Assembly: GCF_001742285.1 (NCBI RefSeq)
Contig: NZ_MIEK01000016.1
Coordinates: forward strand, 1-57,121
Direction: 5' to 3'
From: Enterococcus rivorum
Lineage (GTDB): Bacteria; Bacillota; Bacilli; Lactobacillales; Enterococcaceae
Length of the DNA: 57,121 bases
The position numbers and the translations under genes are program-made. The notes under the pieces are model-generated. The model was not told the origin of the DNA and ran no database searches. It was given only the letters and a program-made list of their open reading frames with translations. Shown here piece by piece: positions 1 to 9,155 of the stretch. Position 1 is the first letter of the stretch. Every line of letters begins with the position of its first letter.

Positions 1-96
1 ACAGGTGATGTAAAGTTGAACCGCCGTATACGAGAACCGTACGTACGGTGGTGTGAGAGGTCGGCTAATCAATTAATGATTAGCCTCCTACTCGAT
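1..96 (+). mobile_element. 3' end of a group II intron (domains V-VI), truncated by window edge
   Basis: A domain V-like hairpin (about 20-54, the arms carrying CCGCCGTA and TACGGTGG) is followed by a domain VI hairpin (about 60-90, arms GGCTAAT and ATTAGCC). It ends in CCTACTCGAT, the usual 3' end of bacterial group II introns with the bulged branch-point A. The body and the intron-encoded protein lie outside the window. The boundary near 96 is inferred from the terminal AY rule. Confidence 0.75.
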
Positions 97-123
97 TGTA
101 TTGCCAAAAATAAGGAAGGAGGA

Positions 124-201
124 ATGAAAAACATGTTTGAAAAAAACGACAAGCGCTATCTAACAAAAGGAGTCAATGAACAAACACCAAAAGAAATTTA
201 A
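124..201 (+). pseudogene. Truncated small gene, possibly a DUF960 relic
   Basis: This 25-codon reading frame has a very good ribosome site (AAGGAGG) and starts MKNMFEKNDKRYLTKGVNEQ, then stops at TAA. The string FEKNDKRYLTKGVNEQ.PKEI resembles the N-terminus of DUF960 proteins, which normally continue for about 70 more residues. It looks like the beginning of a gene cut short, close to the intron end. A hairpin (182-190 with 210-218, AAACACCAA/TTGGTGTTT) overlaps the stop. The family match is from memory of the motif; a genuine short peptide cannot be excluded. Confidence 0.35.
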
Positions 202-933
202 TTTTATTGTTGGTGTTTAATTGAGTAGAATAACATATGAAATTTCCAAGGACTTTACTAGCCTTGATGACTATTCATTAAATATACAGTAATATTAGGA
301 GAGAAGTAATTGATACGGTAAAAGTGTTTTTAGCTCACTGATGATATCTTTCTTACATTAGAAAATTGTTAGAACTATCGTCTATTTAATGGTCAATGAA
401 TAAACTACAATCCTTAATACAACAGCATTTATTTACGGTACTTGATGAAATGAGTGCATGTTTTTTTACAAAACTGGAAAAAACCTTGAACTTTAAGTTC
501 ATTTTAAGTGTTTTCCTATTTATAAAAACAGTTAGATGTTTTTATTTTGTATTAGTTAACCAAGTTTGTTGTGAGGCAAGAACAAGCAGCTTCTAAAGCA
601 ATTGGGGAATTACGAGCTGTTTTAACAGCGTTTACAGCTTGTTTGACTCCAATTAGGAATGAAATCGGCACGGTTTTTGTCGAGTTGCTTCCGGCTAGCT
701 GTCTGCTCCTTTGGCTTCAAGCATCACTCAATTCTAATATTGTCGAAATACTATTACGTGATTGTAGAAATAACAATAACATAATGAGATTAGAAAAAGT
801 CTCTATTTTTAAGATAGTGAAAAAAGTTCTGAGTTTTGTTGCGGATTGGTGTAGCTTGCTCTATAATTTTTACATAAGAGTAAAATGAAAGAATGCAAAG
901 AACAAAATTATAAAGAGAAGAAGGTCAGGTTTT
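202..933. other. Intergenic stretch without a convincing gene
   Basis: About 730 bases hold no reading frame with both a ribosome site and recognisable protein character. Open frames at 396-596 and 571-888 lack ribosome sites and look like chance. The part 571-720 is richer in G and C than its surroundings and could be a relic of an older gene, but I do not recognise it. Confidence 0.5.
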
Positions 934-2046
934 ATGAGAATTGGTATCCCTAAAGAAATTAAAATTGGTGAAAATCGGGTGGCGTTACCTGCTGCTGGTG
1001 TTTTAGATTTAATAAAACATGGACATGAAGTGTTCGTAGAAACAGGAGCTGGTTTAGGAGCCTCCATTAAGGATACTGAATACGAAGCGGTTGGAGCGAC
1101 AGTTGTTGCTTCAGCAGAAGAGGCTTGGGCGCAAGAATTAGTTGTCAAAGTGAAAGAACCTTTAGAGGAAGAATATAAATTTTTGCGAGAAGATTTAGTA
1201 CTATTTACGTATTTGCATCTAGCAGCAAACAAACCATTGGCAGAAGAGTTAATGAGAAGTAAAATAACCACGATTGCTTATGAAAGTGTTCAATTAACAA
1301 ATGGAGCATTACCTCTTTTAGCGCCTATGAGCGAGGTTGCAGGGCGATTGGCAGCACAAATAGGGGCACAGTTTTTAGAAAAGGTTCCTGAAGGAAAAGG
1401 AATTTTGTTAGGAGGAGTTCCAGGAGTAAGAAAAGGAAAAATAACCATCATTGGTGGAGGAAATTCAGGATGTAATGCAGCTAAAGTGGCTTTAGGTTTT
1501 GGAGCAGATGTGACAGTCTTAGATGTGAATATCAATAAACTAAAAGAAATTGATAGTCAATTCAATGGTGCTGTCAAAACATTGGTATCAAATCATTATC
1601 ATTTACAAGAAGAGTTGAAAACAGCAGACCTAGTCATTGGAGCTGTATTGCTACCAGGGCATAAAGCACCTGTACTGGTAACGGAAGAGATGGTTGCCTC
1701 AATGCCTGAGCATTCAGTGATTATCGATATCGCCATCGATCAAGGTGGTATTTTTGAGACGATTGATACAGTAACTACTCATGAAAATCCAACCTATAGT
1801 AAACATGGTGTGATTCACTATGCTGTAGCAAATATGCCAGGGGCGGTTCCGCAAACATCAACTTTTGCTTTAGCAAATGCTACCTTACCTTATATTTTAG
1901 AGTTGGCTAATAAAGGATTTAAACTTGCCATAGAAGAAAATTCAGCTCTTTTATCAGGGGTTACAACTTTTAAAGGCTTTTTAACAAACACAGCAGTTGC
2001 AACAGATTTAATTATCCCATACACTGCTCCAACAACGATTATTTAA
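934..2046 (+). CDS. ald: Alanine dehydrogenase
   Basis: This 370-residue protein has the full length of the family, which interconverts L-alanine and pyruvate plus ammonia using NAD. The N-terminus MRIGIPKEIKIGENRVALPA is diagnostic and carries the substrate-binding Arg in ENRVAL. The nucleotide-binding motif GGGNSGCNAAKVALGFGADVT lies near residues 174-193. The C-terminal YAVANMPGAVPQTST segment is also typical of Ald. It starts at ATG after AGAAGGTCAGG and is followed by a terminator, so it is probably monocistronic. The enzyme is cytoplasmic and feeds alanine nitrogen and pyruvate metabolism. Confidence 0.96.
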   Translation: MRIGIPKEIKIGENRVALPAAGVLDLIKHGHEVFVETGAGLGASIKDTEYEAVGATVVASAEEAWAQELVVKVKEPLEEEYKFLREDLVLFTYLHLAANKPLAEELMRSKITTIAYESVQLTNGALPLLAPMSEVAGRLAAQIGAQFLEKVPEGKGILLGGVPGVRKGKITIIGGGNSGCNAAKVALGFGADVTVLDVNINKLKEIDSQFNGAVKTLVSNHYHLQEELKTADLVIGAVLLPGHKAPVLVTEEMVASMPEHSVIIDIAIDQGGIFETIDTVTTHENPTYSKHGVIHYAVANMPGAVPQTSTFALANATLPYILELANKGFKLAIEENSALLSGVTTFKGFLTNTAVATDLIIPYTAPTTII

Positions 2047-2086
2047 CTTAATTTTGTTTCTTTTGATGAAATAAGAAATTAGTCTG

Positions 2087-2136
2087 AATCATTATTGTCT
2101 TTTAACTGGAACAAAAGGCAATAGTGATTTTTTTTA
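2087..2136 (+). terminator. Rho-independent terminator after ald
   Basis: An imperfect inverted repeat (AATCATTATTG-CTTTT against AAAAGGCAATAGTGATT) is followed directly by a run of T at 2128-2135. Confidence 0.85.
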
Positions 2137-2241
2137 ACATTCAATAAAAAAGAGTGGAAAATCATACTAGAGAATGAGTTGTTTTTATGGGAAATAGGCT
2201 ATACTAGTTTTTGTAATCTAAATGAGAAGAGGAAACTTACA

Positions 2242-2850
2242 ATGAAAAAAAGCACAGTTATCGTTATGACAGGGTTAACAGTGGCCCTTTTAGCAGGATG
2301 TAACCAAGTGACAAAAAAAGAAACAACAGGAGTTAAATCATCGTCACAAGCAAGTAGCAGTATTGTAGAATCATCCGTCTCTCGCAGTAGTTCATCAACA
2401 CAAAGTGAAGAGTTTAAAGTTGAAGTAGCAAAAGCGATTGAACTATTTGAAAAAGAATATCCCAAAGCGGCTATTACATCAATTGATTTAGATTCTTCAT
2501 TAGGAGATTATTACTATGAAGTTCAAGGGGTAGATGACACCACAGAATATGAAGTGAGAATTCAAGCAACTACTGGTGAAGTGAAAAAAGCACGGGAAGA
2601 ACGCTTAGATGCAGATGAACAAAATGGTGTTAAGAAAAAAGAAGATGCATTAGATACTAAAGATATCCTTTCTATTAAAGAAGCGAGTGCAATAGCTGAG
2701 AAAGATGCAGGAGCTGGGACAGCAAAAGAATGGTCTTTAGATAAAGAAGTTGGCGTGACATACTGGGATGTAAAAGTTTTAGATGGTCATAAAGAGTACG
2801 AAATAAAAATGAATGCTAAAAATGGTGAGATACTGGAACGCGAAAACTAG
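2242..2850 (+). CDS. PepSY-domain lipoprotein
   Basis: This is a 202-residue exported lipoprotein. The signal peptide MKKSTVIVMTGLTVALLAGC ends in a lipobox (LLAG|C), so Cys20 should be lipidated and anchor the protein outside the membrane. A Ser-rich linker (about 30-55) follows. Two PepSY-like repeats then cover about 60-130 and 145-202, each ending in a beta hairpin of the type YEVRIQATTGEVKKA and YEIKMNAKNGEILE. PepSY modules are thought to inhibit peptidases or act as extracytoplasmic adaptors; the partner here is unknown. I chose ATG 2242 over an upstream frame opening because it follows GAAGAGG and begins the signal peptide. Confidence 0.88.
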   Translation: MKKSTVIVMTGLTVALLAGCNQVTKKETTGVKSSSQASSSIVESSVSRSSSSTQSEEFKVEVAKAIELFEKEYPKAAITSIDLDSSLGDYYYEVQGVDDTTEYEVRIQATTGEVKKAREERLDADEQNGVKKKEDALDTKDILSIKEASAIAEKDAGAGTAKEWSLDKEVGVTYWDVKVLDGHKEYEIKMNAKNGEILEREN

Positions 2851-2870
2851 GCGTTAATTTATAAATACAA

Positions 2871-2945
2871 AGAAGAGTTACTTCTAGAACACCGTTTATT
2901 CGATTTTAGGGGGGTGGGACATACGAATGTCCCAGCCTTTTTTTG
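2871..2945 (+). repeat. Dispersed intergenic repeat, copy 1, containing a terminator
   Basis: The segment ending GTTTATTCGATTTTAGGGGG, followed by a GTGGGACATACGAATGTCCC hairpin and a T run, serves as the terminator of the PepSY gene. The same arrangement recurs inverted at 23541-23610 with about 80 percent identity by eye, so this is a dispersed element rather than a private terminator. Confidence 0.7.
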
Positions 2946-2954
2946 GGGAAAGAA

Positions 2955-3377
2955 TTATTCATTTTGATGGGCAGAAAACGGAAAAGAAGAGTTGGTCTTC
3001 TTAACTAGCCAAATTCCTACAATGAGCTGAATCAAGCCAAGACTAAAGAAAATAAGATGAAGTGGAGCAATAGACCAAATCATGATACATTGGATGATGA
3101 TCCAGCTACATTGAATGATTCCCATCAAACATTCGTAATAAGGGAATGTAGATGTCTTCTTAGCGTTAAGTCTAGCAACGATTAAATTACATAACCCGAT
3201 AATCAAAAATAGAAGTAACCCAGGAATTAAGAAAGTTGCAAAGGGTGAATTCACCAGCATACTTTCCTTAATACCAAAGGCAAGTCTAGCGTCAGAAGAA
3301 ATAGCTAAAAAACCACCCATAAGACCAGCAAGTCCAATAAAAATATTTAAAATGAACAAAAAGCGTTGTATTTTCAT
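2955..3377 (-). CDS. Four-TM membrane protein of unknown function
   Basis: This 140-residue protein appears to have four hydrophobic segments, near residues 5-27, 44-67, 84-105 and 107-128. I recognise no family. A start at ATG 3377 follows GGGTGGAG closely; a GTG at 3386 is possible and would add three residues. It converges on the PepSY gene and shares the intervening terminator region. Confidence 0.6.
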   Translation of the reverse strand: MKIQRFLFILNIFIGLAGLMGGFLAISSDARLAFGIKESMLVNSPFATFLIPGLLLFLIIGLCNLIVARLNAKKTSTFPYYECLMGIIQCSWIIIQCIMIWSIAPLHLIFFSLGLIQLIVGIWLVKKTNSSFPFSAHQNE

Positions 3378-3590
3378 TTTCTCCACCCCTAGCTTTCGAA
3401 GCCTGATTTTAAGTATACTATTACTAGGTTCAAAAAGAATCGTATCTTAGTAGGAGCGGTGTAAGTGGTTGCAGGAATAATCAGAAAACGTCCCATTTAT
3501 TTTTATAAAAGGAAGGAATGATGTTGTTTTCTGGTATAATTTAAGTTGTAGTGAAAATTTCTTGAATTGTTTAGCAAGGAGTCGGATGAA

Positions 3591-4499
3591 TTGAAAGAAA
3601 TCTTAGTACAGGCGTTTGGTTTTTGTTTTATTATATTTTTAGGCTATTTAATGAAAAGAATTGGATTGCTGAGTAAGGCAGATGGTGGCACTTTATCCAA
3701 AATTATTGTAAATATCACGCTTCCAGCAGTAGTAATAGTTAGCTTAGCCAAGATTAGTGTAACGGGAGCGTTATTTTTTTTGTTGGTAATGGGGATTAGT
3801 TTTAACGTTCTAACAATTATTGCAGGGAGTGTAATTAGTAAAAAAAGGTCGAATGTTGAGCGGAAATATCAAATGTATTCTATGTCTGGATACAATATTG
3901 GTAACTTTGGTTTGCCCTTTGTGCAAGGATTTTTTCCGTTGGCAATCCCTTTTTTATTAATGTTTGACATTGGAAATAGTGTCATGCTCACAGGTGGGAG
4001 TACCTTACTAATTGATAAATTAGTAGGTGAAAACGAGGAAACGAGTGTCAAAAAAATTGCTCTATCCTTGTTAAAATCGACACCATTTACTGTTTATATG
4101 ATTATGTTATTGTTACGAATAGGAAATGTAGGGGTTCCATCAGAGGTTTTGTCAATTTTACAAATTGTAGCGAATGCTAATGGTTTTTTATCAATGTTTA
4201 TGATTGGTTTATATTTTGAAATTCGTTTGCCAAAGAAAGCTCTATATTTAGTCGGAGAAGTGCTTGTTTCACGTTATTTGGTAGGAATTGGATTGGCACT
4301 TATTTTTGCTTTTTTGGTTCCATTAGAACCACTCTTAAGAACGTCACTAGTATTAATATGTGTCGCGCCAATGCCCACTTTTTCAGTGATTAATTGTGTG
4401 AAGGCTGGGATGGATGAAGAGACAGTCGGATTTACTTCTTCAGCCAGTATCTTGATAAGCTTGTTGTTAATGACGCTTGTGATGTTATTGATGACTTGA
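3591..4499 (+). CDS. AEC family transporter (auxin efflux carrier/malate permease type)
   Basis: This 302-residue integral membrane protein has about ten TM segments. Features of the AEC family include GFCFIIFLGYLMKRIGLLSK at the N-terminus, NITLPAVVIVS, SGYNIGNFGLPFVQ and, near the end, APMPTFSVINCVKAG. Bacterial members move dicarboxylates such as malate or other organic anions. The substrate here cannot be told from sequence. I chose the TTG start at 3591 because AAGGAG lies nine bases upstream; an earlier TTG at 3567 has no ribosome site. Terminators flank it, so it is likely transcribed alone. Confidence 0.85.
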   Translation: MKEILVQAFGFCFIIFLGYLMKRIGLLSKADGGTLSKIIVNITLPAVVIVSLAKISVTGALFFLLVMGISFNVLTIIAGSVISKKRSNVERKYQMYSMSGYNIGNFGLPFVQGFFPLAIPFLLMFDIGNSVMLTGGSTLLIDKLVGENEETSVKKIALSLLKSTPFTVYMIMLLLRIGNVGVPSEVLSILQIVANANGFLSMFMIGLYFEIRLPKKALYLVGEVLVSRYLVGIGLALIFAFLVPLEPLLRTSLVLICVAPMPTFSVINCVKAGMDEETVGFTSSASILISLLLMTLVMLLMT

Positions 4500-4573
4500 T
4501 CGCTCGAAAATAATGAGCGTGAAGAGGATGAAATTCCCTTAAAACCAGACTTTTGTCCACTGTTTATTAAGAG

Positions 4574-4626
4574 ATAGAGTCCGAGATAAAACTGGTCTTT
4601 CGCTTTGTCTCGGACTCTTTACGCTT
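4574..4626. terminator. Strong terminator hairpin between convergent genes
   Basis: AGAGTCCGAGATAAA pairs with TTTGTCTCGGACTCTTT around a short loop. It lies between the AEC transporter (+) and the DUF1048 gene (-), and probably serves the former. Confidence 0.8.
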
Positions 4627-4712
4627 TAAAGTCAAAGAGGTAAAAAAATTTTGCTTTGACTTCGTTTGATTGGTATTAGAATGAAAAGTAAATAACTATG
4701 GATCTTTTGAAT

Positions 4713-5102
4713 TTATGGTTCTAGTTTTTTGGCAACACGCTGATTCATTTTTGTCTTTTGAGAATCAATCCATGTTTTCGCTTGATACTCATGTAACGTA
4801 TTTTCTGCAAACGCTCCTACATCTCCACCAATTAGCTCTAAAACTGGGATGCCGGCAGCAGCACTTTCTTCGAAAAATTCAAGTAAATCTTGATTTAAAT
4901 CAACCATATCCATGCCATCACCTGATGAAAACTGCCATAAAAATTTGGTTATTTCTTCATAGACAATTCGATAATCTTTAGGTAATTTTTTTACTCTTTC
5001 AAGAAAAGCTTTGTATTCGGCTTTATCTTGCTTGATCGTTTTTAGAGAGTCTAACCCATCCTTTGACCATTGTTTAACGGACTTCATCCACTTCATATTC
5101 AT
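4713..5102 (-). CDS. DUF1048-type protein paired with PadR regulator
   Basis: This 129-residue protein is mostly helical and charged, with the family-like core YKAFLERVKKLPKDYRIVYE followed by FLWQFSSGDGMDM. DUF1048 proteins are commonly encoded directly downstream of PadR regulators in Bacillota; their role is unknown. The start ATG overlaps the end of the PadR gene by about 29 bases, so translation is coupled. The ABC transporter genes that often complete such operons are absent here. Confidence 0.75.
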   Translation of the reverse strand: MNMKWMKSVKQWSKDGLDSLKTIKQDKAEYKAFLERVKKLPKDYRIVYEEITKFLWQFSSGDGMDMVDLNQDLLEFFEESAAAGIPVLELIGGDVGAFAENTLHEYQAKTWIDSQKTKMNQRVAKKLEP

Positions 5103-5427
5103 CTGTACCCATTCCTTTCAATTTATCAATTTGCTCTGATATAAATGACCAGCGTTGCCAAAATAATTGGAGTTCTTGCTTACCTTTGTCGCTTAGAGAA
5201 TAAAATTTTCGCATAGGTCCAAGAGACGATTTTTTTCTTGTGACACTAACTAGCTCTTTTTTTTCTAATCGGAGGAGAATTGTATAGACAGTTCCTTCTA
5301 CAATGTCTTCAAAACCACAGTCTTGTAGTTTTTTTGTAATTTCGTATCCATAGGTTTCGTGTTGATTAATGTTTTCAAGAATCATTCCTTCTAAAACCCC
5401 TTTTAACATTTCTGTGATACCTTCCAT
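5074..5427 (-). CDS. PadR family transcriptional regulator
   Basis: This 117-residue winged-helix regulator has the PadR signature: LKGVLEGMILENINQHETYG, then YEITKKLQ, GTVYTILLRLEKKELV and RKFYSLSDKGKQEL. PadR proteins usually repress their own operon and a neighbouring transporter, and respond to toxic compounds. It is full length for the short PadR subfamily. It is translated together with the overlapping DUF1048 gene and faces away from murE. Confidence 0.9.
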   Translation of the reverse strand: MEGITEMLKGVLEGMILENINQHETYGYEITKKLQDCGFEDIVEGTVYTILLRLEKKELVSVTRKKSSLGPMRKFYSLSDKGKQELQLFWQRWSFISEQIDKLKGMGTDEYEVDEVR

Positions 5428-5602
5428 ATTGTCAAACCCTCACTTTCATTGCTGGTATAAAAAAGGTAGTCGTTAAAACCCAAGCCAATTTCTCTTTTGA
5501 TTAATCGATTAGCTTTCAGTATATAGTATTACAATATAGCGGGAAAGTCCACTACTTTGTTATGCTAAGTAGTAGGCTTGAAAAAGTTTAAGTGGGAATG
5601 TA

Positions 5603-5645
5603 AAAAAAAGAGACTTAAGTTTTCACCTAAATACTCTTTTCTGGG
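5603..5645 (-). terminator. Terminator of murE
   Basis: Read on the minus strand, AAAAGAGTATTTAG and TAAGTCTCTTTT form an imperfect stem followed by a T run, beginning about 11 bases after the murE stop. Confidence 0.7.
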
Positions 5646-5655
5646 TTTATTAAGT

Positions 5656-7182
5656 TTATTTTTTTGAGTGCCAAATGATGCTTTCTGCAATTTGGTAATC
5701 CCCTGGATACGGCGTGTCGATACCACCAATTTTTTGAAATTGATCAGCCCCTTTTCCAGCTAGCACAACAGCATCTTCTGGTTGACTGATTCTCAAAGCT
5801 TCGGCAATTGCTTCCGCTCGATCAAGCACGGTTCTAATTTTTACGTCTCCCGTGATATGCTCTTCAATTTGTTTGCAGATAGTGATAGGATCTTCGTCAG
5901 CTGGGTCATCTGTTGTAAGGATTGCTACATCGCCTAATTCAGAAAGCACCTTGCTGAAATCTTTTCGACGAGAGATTGCTTTATTTCCTGTACTGCCAAT
6001 GACGACAATTAAGCGTCCAGTTGGATGTTCCTCTTTGACATAAGCTAGTAAATTTTTTAGACTATCGTAGTTATGTGCATAATCTACATAGACCTTAGCA
6101 TTGTTATTATTTGTTAAGAGCTCCATTCTGCCAGGAACCGTTGCTTCTTGAATTCCTTTTTGACAATCTTTTTGAGTAGCTCCGACAAGAGAACTAGCGA
6201 TCATTGCACTTAGAGCGTTTCCCTTGTTAAAGTCGCCTCCTAAAAGAAGACGATAGTTTCCGTTGATATTTAATGGATCTTTAGCCGAGCGAATAGTGAA
6301 AGAGAGCGAGTCTCCTGGAATCGTTTGATAACTATAGTCAACCGCTTCATTTTTTTCAGTTCCATAAACAATCATTGGCACTTGTTTTAGAGTAGCCATT
6401 TCTTTTAGTAAAGAGAAGTAATCAGATTCGTGATTAATAATCACGGTTTTCGAATGGGCAATTAATTGGCGTTTGCAGTAAAAGTAATCGTCAAATGTTG
6501 GGTGTTCAATGGGGCTAATGTGATCGGGTGTAATATTTAAAAAGATTCCCACATCAAAAAACAATCCATAAACACGATTAATTTTGTACGCTTGAGAAGA
6601 GACTTCCATAATAAAATGCGACATTTCATTTTTTACAGCTTCGGCCATCATGCGATAAAGATCCAATGATTCGGGGGTTGTGAGCTGCGATTTAAAATAG
6701 TTTTTTCCATCTAAAGTAGAATTCATGGTTGAAAGCATCGCCACTTTATTATTTGTTGTGTGGTCTAAAATATATTTTGTAAAGTAGGCAGCCGTCGTTT
6801 TTCCTTTTGTTCCAGTAAAGGCAATTAGTTTCAGTTTATTTTGCGGATAATCATAAAAAGCCATGCTTAAAACAGCCATTGCTTTTCTAATATCTGTTAC
6901 AATAATGCCCAAGGTCGCTGGAACATCATAGGGAGTTTCAGAAATATAAAGTTCTAATCCAGATTGGATTGCTTTTTCTAGGTATTCTTCTTTGAAATTT
7001 AATCCTTTACAGAAAAAAAGTGTATCGGAAGTGACCGTTCTAGAATCATAAGAAATGTCTTTGACTAGTCGATTGTCTAAAGAATCAGGAAGTGTTAACT
7101 GCCATTTTTCAGCAACAATAAATTCTTTTAGTAAATTTTCTTGTAGTAAACAATCACGAATACTTTTTAAAGAGAGACTCAT
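5656..7182 (-). CDS. murE: UDP-N-acetylmuramoyl-tripeptide synthetase (MurE), probable L-lysine type
   Basis: This 508-residue Mur ligase adds the third stem amino acid to UDP-MurNAc-L-Ala-D-Glu in the cytoplasm. The ATP-binding loop AFTGTKGKTTAAYFTKYI is near residues 120-137. TTPESLDLYRMM and HFIMEVSSQAYKINRVYG are substrate-binding segments, and the C-terminal domain has YVDYAHNYDSLKNLL and VIGSTGNKAISRRKDF. The amino-acid specificity loop reads TTDDPADEDP rather than the DNPR of meso-DAP enzymes, which points to lysine. The ATG at 7182 follows GGAGG; an ATG at 7206 has no ribosome site. The gene is monocistronic. Confidence 0.94.
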   Translation of the reverse strand: MSLSLKSIRDCLLQENLLKEFIVAEKWQLTLPDSLDNRLVKDISYDSRTVTSDTLFFCKGLNFKEEYLEKAIQSGLELYISETPYDVPATLGIIVTDIRKAMAVLSMAFYDYPQNKLKLIAFTGTKGKTTAAYFTKYILDHTTNNKVAMLSTMNSTLDGKNYFKSQLTTPESLDLYRMMAEAVKNEMSHFIMEVSSQAYKINRVYGLFFDVGIFLNITPDHISPIEHPTFDDYFYCKRQLIAHSKTVIINHESDYFSLLKEMATLKQVPMIVYGTEKNEAVDYSYQTIPGDSLSFTIRSAKDPLNINGNYRLLLGGDFNKGNALSAMIASSLVGATQKDCQKGIQEATVPGRMELLTNNNNAKVYVDYAHNYDSLKNLLAYVKEEHPTGRLIVVIGSTGNKAISRRKDFSKVLSELGDVAILTTDDPADEDPITICKQIEEHITGDVKIRTVLDRAEAIAEALRISQPEDAVVLAGKGADQFQKIGGIDTPYPGDYQIAESIIWHSKK

Positions 7183-7383
7183 TTTTTTGACCTCCAAACG
7201 TTTCATAAAAATCTAAATAATTATAGCATATTTTCCACTTTTAAAGCATCTTATGATTAAAATAAGGTATAATGTTAAGGGAAACGTTAAGTAAAAAAAA
7301 TTATTAAATAAAGTCGTTGCATATACTGGACTTAACAATTAAAATAGTAAGAAGTAGTGTTTAAAAAAGTTGGGGGGAGTAAT

Positions 7384-9033
7384 TTGATAAATCAACCAAA
7401 TCCTGCTGGGCAGTCCGAACTAACCAGTCAAGAAAAAATGGTTCAAGGATCAGCTTGGATGACAGCAAGCAACATCATTTCCCGAATGTTGGGTGTAATA
7501 TATATTATTCCATGGTACATGTGGATGGGAGAACACGCAAAGGAAGCGAATAGTTTATTCTCAATGGGTTATACTATTTATGCCCTTTTTTTAATGATTT
7601 CTTCGGCTGGAATCCCAGCTGCAATTGCGAAGCAAACATCTCATTATAATTCATTGAATGAATATCGAATTAGTCGCCAAATTTTTTATAAAGCGTTACA
7701 GTTAATGGCCATATTAGGTGCTGTTTTTGCGCTTGTTATGTACTTGGCTTCACCAGCTTTGGCTCATTGGTCTGGTGGTGGGGATGAATTAATTCCCGCA
7801 ATGCGTTCATTAAGCTTAGCTATTCTCGTTTTTCCTTGTATGAGTGTTATTCGAGGTTATTTCCAAGGGAATAATGACATGATGCCATTCGCACTTTCTC
7901 AAATTGTAGATCAGGCAGCACGAGTATTTTATATGCTATTGACAGCTTTTATTATCATGAAGATGGGTAGTGGAGATTATCTGGCAGCAGTTACTCAATC
8001 TACCTTAGCCGCCTTTATTGGTATGTTGGCAAGTATGATTGTATTAATTTATTTTCTTCGTAAGCAACAACCAATGTTTGACTATTTAGAGGCGCACAGT
8101 GCTAATACGTATGAAATTTCTACGCAAGAATTGCTAATGGAAACTTTGAAAGAAGCGTTACCGTTCATTGTGGTGGGCTCAGGTATAACTCTGTTTAAAT
8201 TAGTGGATCAGTTCACGTTTGCAAATGTGATGGGAATGTTTACGAAGTATTCGGACAGTCAACTAAGAGAACTGTTTGGGATTTTTAATGCTAACCCTGA
8301 CAAATTGACAATGGTTGTGATTGCCTTAGCAACATCGCTGTCTATTACGGGTTTACCGTTAATTACCGAAGCGATAACGTTGAAGGATCGTCGTGGTCTA
8401 TCAAAATTAATTAGTAATAATTTTCAATTGTTTATGTTCTTAATTTTACCAGCAACATTTGGAATGATTGTTTTAGCACAACCATTAAACACCTTGTTTT
8501 ATGAACCAGATAGATTAGGGTATATGGTTTTAATCCAAGCTTGTTTTGCAGGCTTATTCTTAGGATTATATATGCTTTGTTCTAATATGTTGATGGGGAT
8601 GTATGAAAATAAAGCGGCTGTAAAATATCTAGGAATAGGCTTAATTCTTAAGATTATTGTGCAGTTTCCATGTATTTATCTTTTTGAAGTTTATGGACCG
8701 TTGTTAGCAACGATGATTGGGTTTACGTTGACTTGTTTCTTGACGATTCGAAAAATCATCAAAGTAAGTCGATTTAATGTCGGGTTTACTTTGCGAAGAA
8801 GTTTGTTAATTTTACTTATTTCATTAGCAATGATGCTCGTAGCCTTTATTTCTCGCCAAATTTTCTATCTGTTTCTTGCTCCAACGCATAAAACAACCGC
8901 ATTCTTTATCGTCGTATTTGTAGCTGCTATTGGAATTGCCGTTTATGGCTATATCGTTTTGAAAATACGTTTAGCAGACAAATTGTTAGGCGAAAAGGTT
9001 GGAAGATTACGTCACAAACTGAAAATAAAATAG
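7384..9033 (+). CDS. Polysaccharide biosynthesis protein / MurJ-like lipid flippase
   Basis: This 549-residue polytopic protein of the MOP exporter superfamily (polysaccharide transporter/SpoVB-MurJ branch) has about 14 TM segments. Typical motifs are GSAWMTASNIISRMLGVIYI near the N-terminus, SSAGIPAAIAKQ, RGYFQGNNDMMPFALSQI and GLPLITEA. Such proteins flip undecaprenyl-linked wall or polysaccharide precursors. The position next to murE favours peptidoglycan precursor transport, but this is inference. The TTG at 7384 is preferred because GGGGGGAG lies seven bases upstream. It faces away from murE. Confidence 0.88.
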   Translation: MINQPNPAGQSELTSQEKMVQGSAWMTASNIISRMLGVIYIIPWYMWMGEHAKEANSLFSMGYTIYALFLMISSAGIPAAIAKQTSHYNSLNEYRISRQIFYKALQLMAILGAVFALVMYLASPALAHWSGGGDELIPAMRSLSLAILVFPCMSVIRGYFQGNNDMMPFALSQIVDQAARVFYMLLTAFIIMKMGSGDYLAAVTQSTLAAFIGMLASMIVLIYFLRKQQPMFDYLEAHSANTYEISTQELLMETLKEALPFIVVGSGITLFKLVDQFTFANVMGMFTKYSDSQLRELFGIFNANPDKLTMVVIALATSLSITGLPLITEAITLKDRRGLSKLISNNFQLFMFLILPATFGMIVLAQPLNTLFYEPDRLGYMVLIQACFAGLFLGLYMLCSNMLMGMYENKAAVKYLGIGLILKIIVQFPCIYLFEVYGPLLATMIGFTLTCFLTIRKIIKVSRFNVGFTLRRSLLILLISLAMMLVAFISRQIFYLFLAPTHKTTAFFIVVFVAAIGIAVYGYIVLKIRLADKLLGEKVGRLRHKLKIK

Positions 9034-9155
9034 TATAGGGTAAGAAAATCGGATAGTTTTACTAATACTGTAAAAGATAAAGTGTTACTCTTCTTGGTTG
9101 TTTTTTAGAAAACTCAATCAAGGAGAGTATTTTTGATTAGGAGGAGATTATAAAA

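Noticed and set aside
396-888. Open frames at 396-596 and 571-888 as genes
   Set aside because: No ribosome sites, no recognisable domains and unusual composition; they look like chance openings in an intergenic region.
870-1271. Minus-strand frame overlapping ald
   Set aside because: It is a shadow of the ald coding sequence; it has no start signal and is fully covered by a clear enzyme gene.
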